Part shown: positions 22,149 through 24,696 of the stretch, one piece after another
How the letters are laid out: each line of letters opens with the position of its first letter
Numbering within the stretch: the first letter of the stretch is position 1
Assembly: GCA_016210495.1 (NCBI GenBank)
Contig: JACQUC010000218.1
Location: 1-24,696 of the forward strand
Origin: Chloroflexota bacterium
GTDB lineage: Bacteria > Chloroflexota > FW602-bin22 > JACPRP01
Length of the DNA stretch: 24,696 nt
Direction: 5' to 3'
Position numbers and translations under genes: made by a program
The notes under the pieces: model-generated
What the model saw: only the letters and a program-made list of their open reading frames with translations
What the model was told of the DNA's origin: nothing
Databases searched by the model: none

Positions 22149-22931
22149 ATGGCGACGACAGGCATTCTCTTGAGCAACGTAAGCAAGGTCTTCGCACGTG
22201 AAGGCGGAGGCGAGCGGCACGTCGCGGTCCACGATGTGAGCCTGTCTGTCGAAGAGGGCGAGTTTCTCTGCCTGGTGGGCCCGTCGGGGTGTGGCAAGAC
22301 AACCTTGCTAAACCTGGTGGCAGGGTTTGAGCAGCCAACCGAAGGCGAGGTGCGTGTGTTTGGGGAGCTGGTCACGCACCCCGGGCCGGAGCGAGCCGTC
22401 GTCTTTCAGAGCGATCTCGCCCTCTTCTCCTGGCTTACCGTCCACGAGAACATAGAGTTCGGGCTAAGGATGCGGGGTGTGCCGGCCGCCGAGCGCAAGC
22501 GTGTGGTCGAGCAGAACCTGGAGTTGGTTGGCCTGGCAGACCATCGCGGGCGCTTCCCCCACGAGCTGTCCGGGGGCATGAAGCAGCGCGTTCAGATCGC
22601 TCGTGTCCTGGCCAACAACCCCAAGGCTATGCTGATGGACGAGCCCTTTGCGGCGCTGGACGCGCAAACCAGACGCCGGATGCAGTACGAGCTCGCGAGA
22701 ATCTGGTCTCACACCGGCAAGACAGTGCTGTTCATCACTCACGACCTCGCTGAGGCCATCATTCTGGGCGACCGTGTGGGGATTATGACGCGTGGGCCGG
22801 CCGGCCGGATCAAGCGGGTCGTGCAGGTCGACATCCCGCGCCCGCGCGAGGACCGCATGACCGCGCGTTTCGTGGAGCTCTACAACGAGCTCAGCGCGGA
22901 GATCGAGCACGAGAGGGTCTCGGCGGCATGA
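22149..22931 (+). CDS. ABC importer ATPase, SsuB/TauB/NrtD-like, 260 aa
   Basis: The motifs are complete: Walker A GPSGCGKTT at 44-52, Q-loop Q87, signature LSGGMKQR at 140-147, Walker B MLMDEP with D164/E165, D-loop AALD and switch His198. The short C-terminal tail after residue 205 (VGIMTRGPAGRIKRVVQVD) is typical of the NitT/TauT class and lacks a regulatory domain. It energises the two permeases downstream, probably as a homodimer. No strong ribosome site is seen, but the gene begins 9 bases after the lipoprotein stop. Confidence 0.95.
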   Translation: MATTGILLSNVSKVFAREGGGERHVAVHDVSLSVEEGEFLCLVGPSGCGKTTLLNLVAGFEQPTEGEVRVFGELVTHPGPERAVVFQSDLALFSWLTVHENIEFGLRMRGVPAAERKRVVEQNLELVGLADHRGRFPHELSGGMKQRVQIARVLANNPKAMLMDEPFAALDAQTRRRMQYELARIWSHTGKTVLFITHDLAEAIILGDRVGIMTRGPAGRIKRVVQVDIPRPREDRMTARFVELYNELSAEIEHERVSAA

Positions 22932-22943
22932 GGAGCAACTGCA

Positions 22944-23756
22944 ATGGCCGAGGCTGACCTTTTCGCCGCGCGACGAGGGCGGCGCAAAACGTCGACGCTG
23001 GCACCCAGCAGGCGCTTGATCGTATCCATGCTGGGGCTCGCCGTGGGCACCGCCTTGGTGTGGCAAATGGTGTACCTCATCGTGGGGCGCTTGATTGTCG
23101 CCAGCCCGGTGGCAGTGGCGCAGCAGGCTCTGGCGCTACTGGGGGACGGTACCCTGCTTAGTAGCATCTCGATCAGCTACGGCCGGGTGCTGCTGGGCTG
23201 GACAATCGGAAGTGCGCTTTCAGTTCCACTCGGCTTGCTGATGGCCCGCGTGCTCCTGGTTCGCCGCGTGTTCGATCCGTACCTGCACTTCTTCCGCTTC
23301 GTGCCGCCCATCGCCCTGGTGACGGTCTTTTTGATCTGGCTTGGGATCGGGGAGGAGTCCAAGGTTGCGCTGATCATTTACACCACCGGCTTCACCGGGG
23401 TGATCGCGGCGATGCACGGGGCGCTGAGCGTCGACCCGATAAAGATCCGGGCGGCCCAATGTCTTGGCGCCTCAGACCGGCAGGTGCTGCTTTGGGTGAT
23501 CATCCCCGCGTCCGTCCCACACATCGTCACCGGTTTGCGGATCGCCATGGGCAGCTCGTTCGCGACCATCATTGCGGCCGAGATGATCGCCGCCAGGTCT
23601 GGCGTTGGCTTTTTGATCTGGGACGCGCGCGCGTACATGGAGACCGAAAAGATCTACCTGGGCCTGCTCACGCTGAGCTTCATGGGCCTGACGGCGGATC
23701 TGGTCTTCCGGCTGCTGATGCGTCCTATTGCGTATCGGTTCAATGTGAAGATGTGA
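22944..23756 (+). CDS. ABC importer permease, SsuC/TauC-like, 270 aa
   Basis: The chain has about six membrane helices. The BPD_transp_1 region includes SYGRVLLGWTIGSALSVPLG and FFRFVPPIALVTVFLIWLGIG. The ATPase-contacting EAA-type loop reads RAAQCLGASDRQVLLWVIIP. The ATG at 22944 follows GAGGAG and lies 12 bases after the ATPase stop. It is a diverged paralogue of the next gene, so the importer uses two different membrane subunits, which is less common in this class than a homodimer. Confidence 0.94.
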   Translation: MAEADLFAARRGRRKTSTLAPSRRLIVSMLGLAVGTALVWQMVYLIVGRLIVASPVAVAQQALALLGDGTLLSSISISYGRVLLGWTIGSALSVPLGLLMARVLLVRRVFDPYLHFFRFVPPIALVTVFLIWLGIGEESKVALIIYTTGFTGVIAAMHGALSVDPIKIRAAQCLGASDRQVLLWVIIPASVPHIVTGLRIAMGSSFATIIAAEMIAARSGVGFLIWDARAYMETEKIYLGLLTLSFMGLTADLVFRLLMRPIAYRFNVKM

Positions 23757-23766
23757 GAAATAGCCT

Positions 23767-24588
23767 ATGAACCGGCCCCAAGCGGCACCGGCTTTTACCC
23801 CTTCACTAGAGGCAACAGCGATGCGGCGCCGTCGAATTTCGCCGCGAGTGGTGCTGTTCTACGTGGCTCTGGCTGCCGTCAGCCTCATAGCCTGGCAGAT
23901 AGGCGCCGGCTTCAGCAAGCCGGCCCTGTTCCCATCGCCATCTAATACTCTCGATGCCGCCGTCCGACTCTTTCAGAGTGGCACACTGGCCACCAGCGTA
24001 TTCGCCAGCTACAATCGCATTCTCGTCGGCTGGATTGTCGGCTCGCTCATTGGGGTGCCGGCAGGGTTGCTGATGGGGCGTATTCAGCTCGTGAGAACGA
24101 TCGCTGACCCTTACCTGCAGTTGCTCCGTTTCCTGCCGCCGATCGCCGTCCTGCCCGTGGCCATTATGTGGATGGGCACCAGCGAGCAATCCAGAATCCT
24201 TCTGATCGTGTACGCCACGATGTTCGTCGTCGCGATGTACACCCTGGACGGAGCCATGCGCGTGGATATAGAGAAGGTGCGCGCGGCCCAGAGTCTAGGC
24301 GCGTCGTCGCGACAGATTCTGTGGCACGTGGTCGTGCCGGCGATTATGCCGGACACTATCGGGGGCATGCGGCTGGCTATGGGCCGCTCCTTTATGGCGA
24401 TCGTCTCGGCCGAGATGCTGGCGGCAGATTCCGGCCTCGGCTTCCTGATCTTCAACGCCCGCACCTACATGCTGACGGCTCAGATCTTCGTGGGGCTGGT
24501 CGCCCTTGGCACGTGCGGCCTGTTGACCGATCATCTGCTGCGTTTCATGGTTGCCCGTGTGCTTTACAGGTACCAAGTCAAGATGTAA
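23767..24588 (+). CDS. second ABC importer permease, SsuC/TauC-like, 273 aa
   Basis: It has the same topology as the preceding gene: SYNRILVGWIVGSLIGVPAG, LLRFLPPIAVLPVAIMWMG, the coupling loop RAAQSLGASSRQILWHVVVP, and a similar end (YRYQVKM versus YRFNVKM). The ATG at 23767 gives the full frame but lacks a good ribosome site. An internal ATG at 23821, preceded by GAGG, would give 255 residues starting MRRRRIS and is a real alternative. It lies 10 bases after the first permease and 12 bases before the second GrdB-like gene. Confidence 0.93.
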   Translation: MNRPQAAPAFTPSLEATAMRRRRISPRVVLFYVALAAVSLIAWQIGAGFSKPALFPSPSNTLDAAVRLFQSGTLATSVFASYNRILVGWIVGSLIGVPAGLLMGRIQLVRTIADPYLQLLRFLPPIAVLPVAIMWMGTSEQSRILLIVYATMFVVAMYTLDGAMRVDIEKVRAAQSLGASSRQILWHVVVPAIMPDTIGGMRLAMGRSFMAIVSAEMLAADSGLGFLIFNARTYMLTAQIFVGLVALGTCGLLTDHLLRFMVARVLYRYQVKM

Positions 24589-24600
24589 GGAGAAGTCACG

Positions 24601-24696
24601 ATGTCAAAGCCTCGCGTGATGCACTTTTTGAACCAGTTTTTCGCCGGACAGGGGGGTGAGGACAAGGCAGACCTGCGGCTTAACTGCGTCGAAGGA
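24601..24696 (+). CDS. second GrdB-like selenoprotein-family reductase, 5' fragment cut by right edge
   Basis: The first 32 codons are visible: a start MSKPRVMHFLNQFFAGQGGE followed by DKAD, the same N-terminal signature as the gene at 18186. A ribosome site AAGGAG lies 9 bases upstream. A 31-base block (24617-24647) is identical to 18202-18232 in the first gene, while flanking codons differ. It begins 12 bases after the second permease, so importer and reductase are in one operon. Whether it also has a Sec codon lies beyond the window. Confidence 0.88.
   Translation, partial: MSKPRVMHFLNQFFAGQGGEDKADLRLNCVEG

Overview
The window is GC-rich DNA from an uncultured-type bacterium, most plausibly a member of the Chloroflexota. 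This is an inference, not a direct reading. The supporting signs are a CIRCE-hrcA-grpE-dnaK operon, two-domain DUF4389 membrane proteins, substrate-binding lipoproteins (one with a Pro/Ala/Thr-rich linker), LytS-type 5TM and PrsW proteins, and many short REP-like palindromes between genes. A UGA-encoded selenocysteine and an unusual molybdopterin enzyme suggest anaerobic metabolism. No tRNA, rRNA, CRISPR array or intact insertion sequence was recognised.

Positions 1-5841 (minus strand) hold a membrane signalling and surveillance neighbourhood. In transcription order it contains a LytS-type 5TM sensor without a kinase, a zinc ribbon, two paralogous Cache-type sensors (the second with HAMP but no output domain), a MinD/ParA-like ATPase whose P-loop lacks both usual lysines, a winged-helix protein, a small zinc-binding protein and a PrsW-like intramembrane protease running off the left edge. 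Positions 5989-8345 carry a YtcJ-like amidohydrolase followed by a DUF4389 gene broken by one in-frame amber codon. Positions 8679-12405 carry a substrate-binding lipoprotein followed directly by a large molybdopterin oxidoreductase, both behind a good sigma-70-type promoter on the minus strand.

The plus-strand half begins at 12685 with a promoter overlapped by a perfect CIRCE operator, then hrcA, grpE and dnaK, closed by a strong hairpin. A small membrane protein follows, apparently translated from a leaderless mRNA, and is translationally coupled to a biotin-protein ligase lacking the DNA-binding domain.

The most interesting region is 17680-24696. A strong extended -10 promoter precedes a structured leader and a 3' remnant of a substrate-binding-protein gene. 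Next comes a GrdB-like reductase in which an in-frame UGA at codon 354 must be read as selenocysteine. Conventional gene calling would truncate this gene at 19247, but the frame continues to 19529 with unmistakable GrdB homology. A GrdE-like partner follows, lacking the cysteines expected at the pyruvoyl-forming site. Then comes a complete NMT1/SsuA-type ABC importer (lipoprotein, ATPase, two permeases), and the start of a second GrdB-like gene at the right edge. GrdA, GrdC and GrdD are not in the window. The layout suggests an importer-coupled, Stickland-like selenoprotein reductase for an unidentified small substrate.
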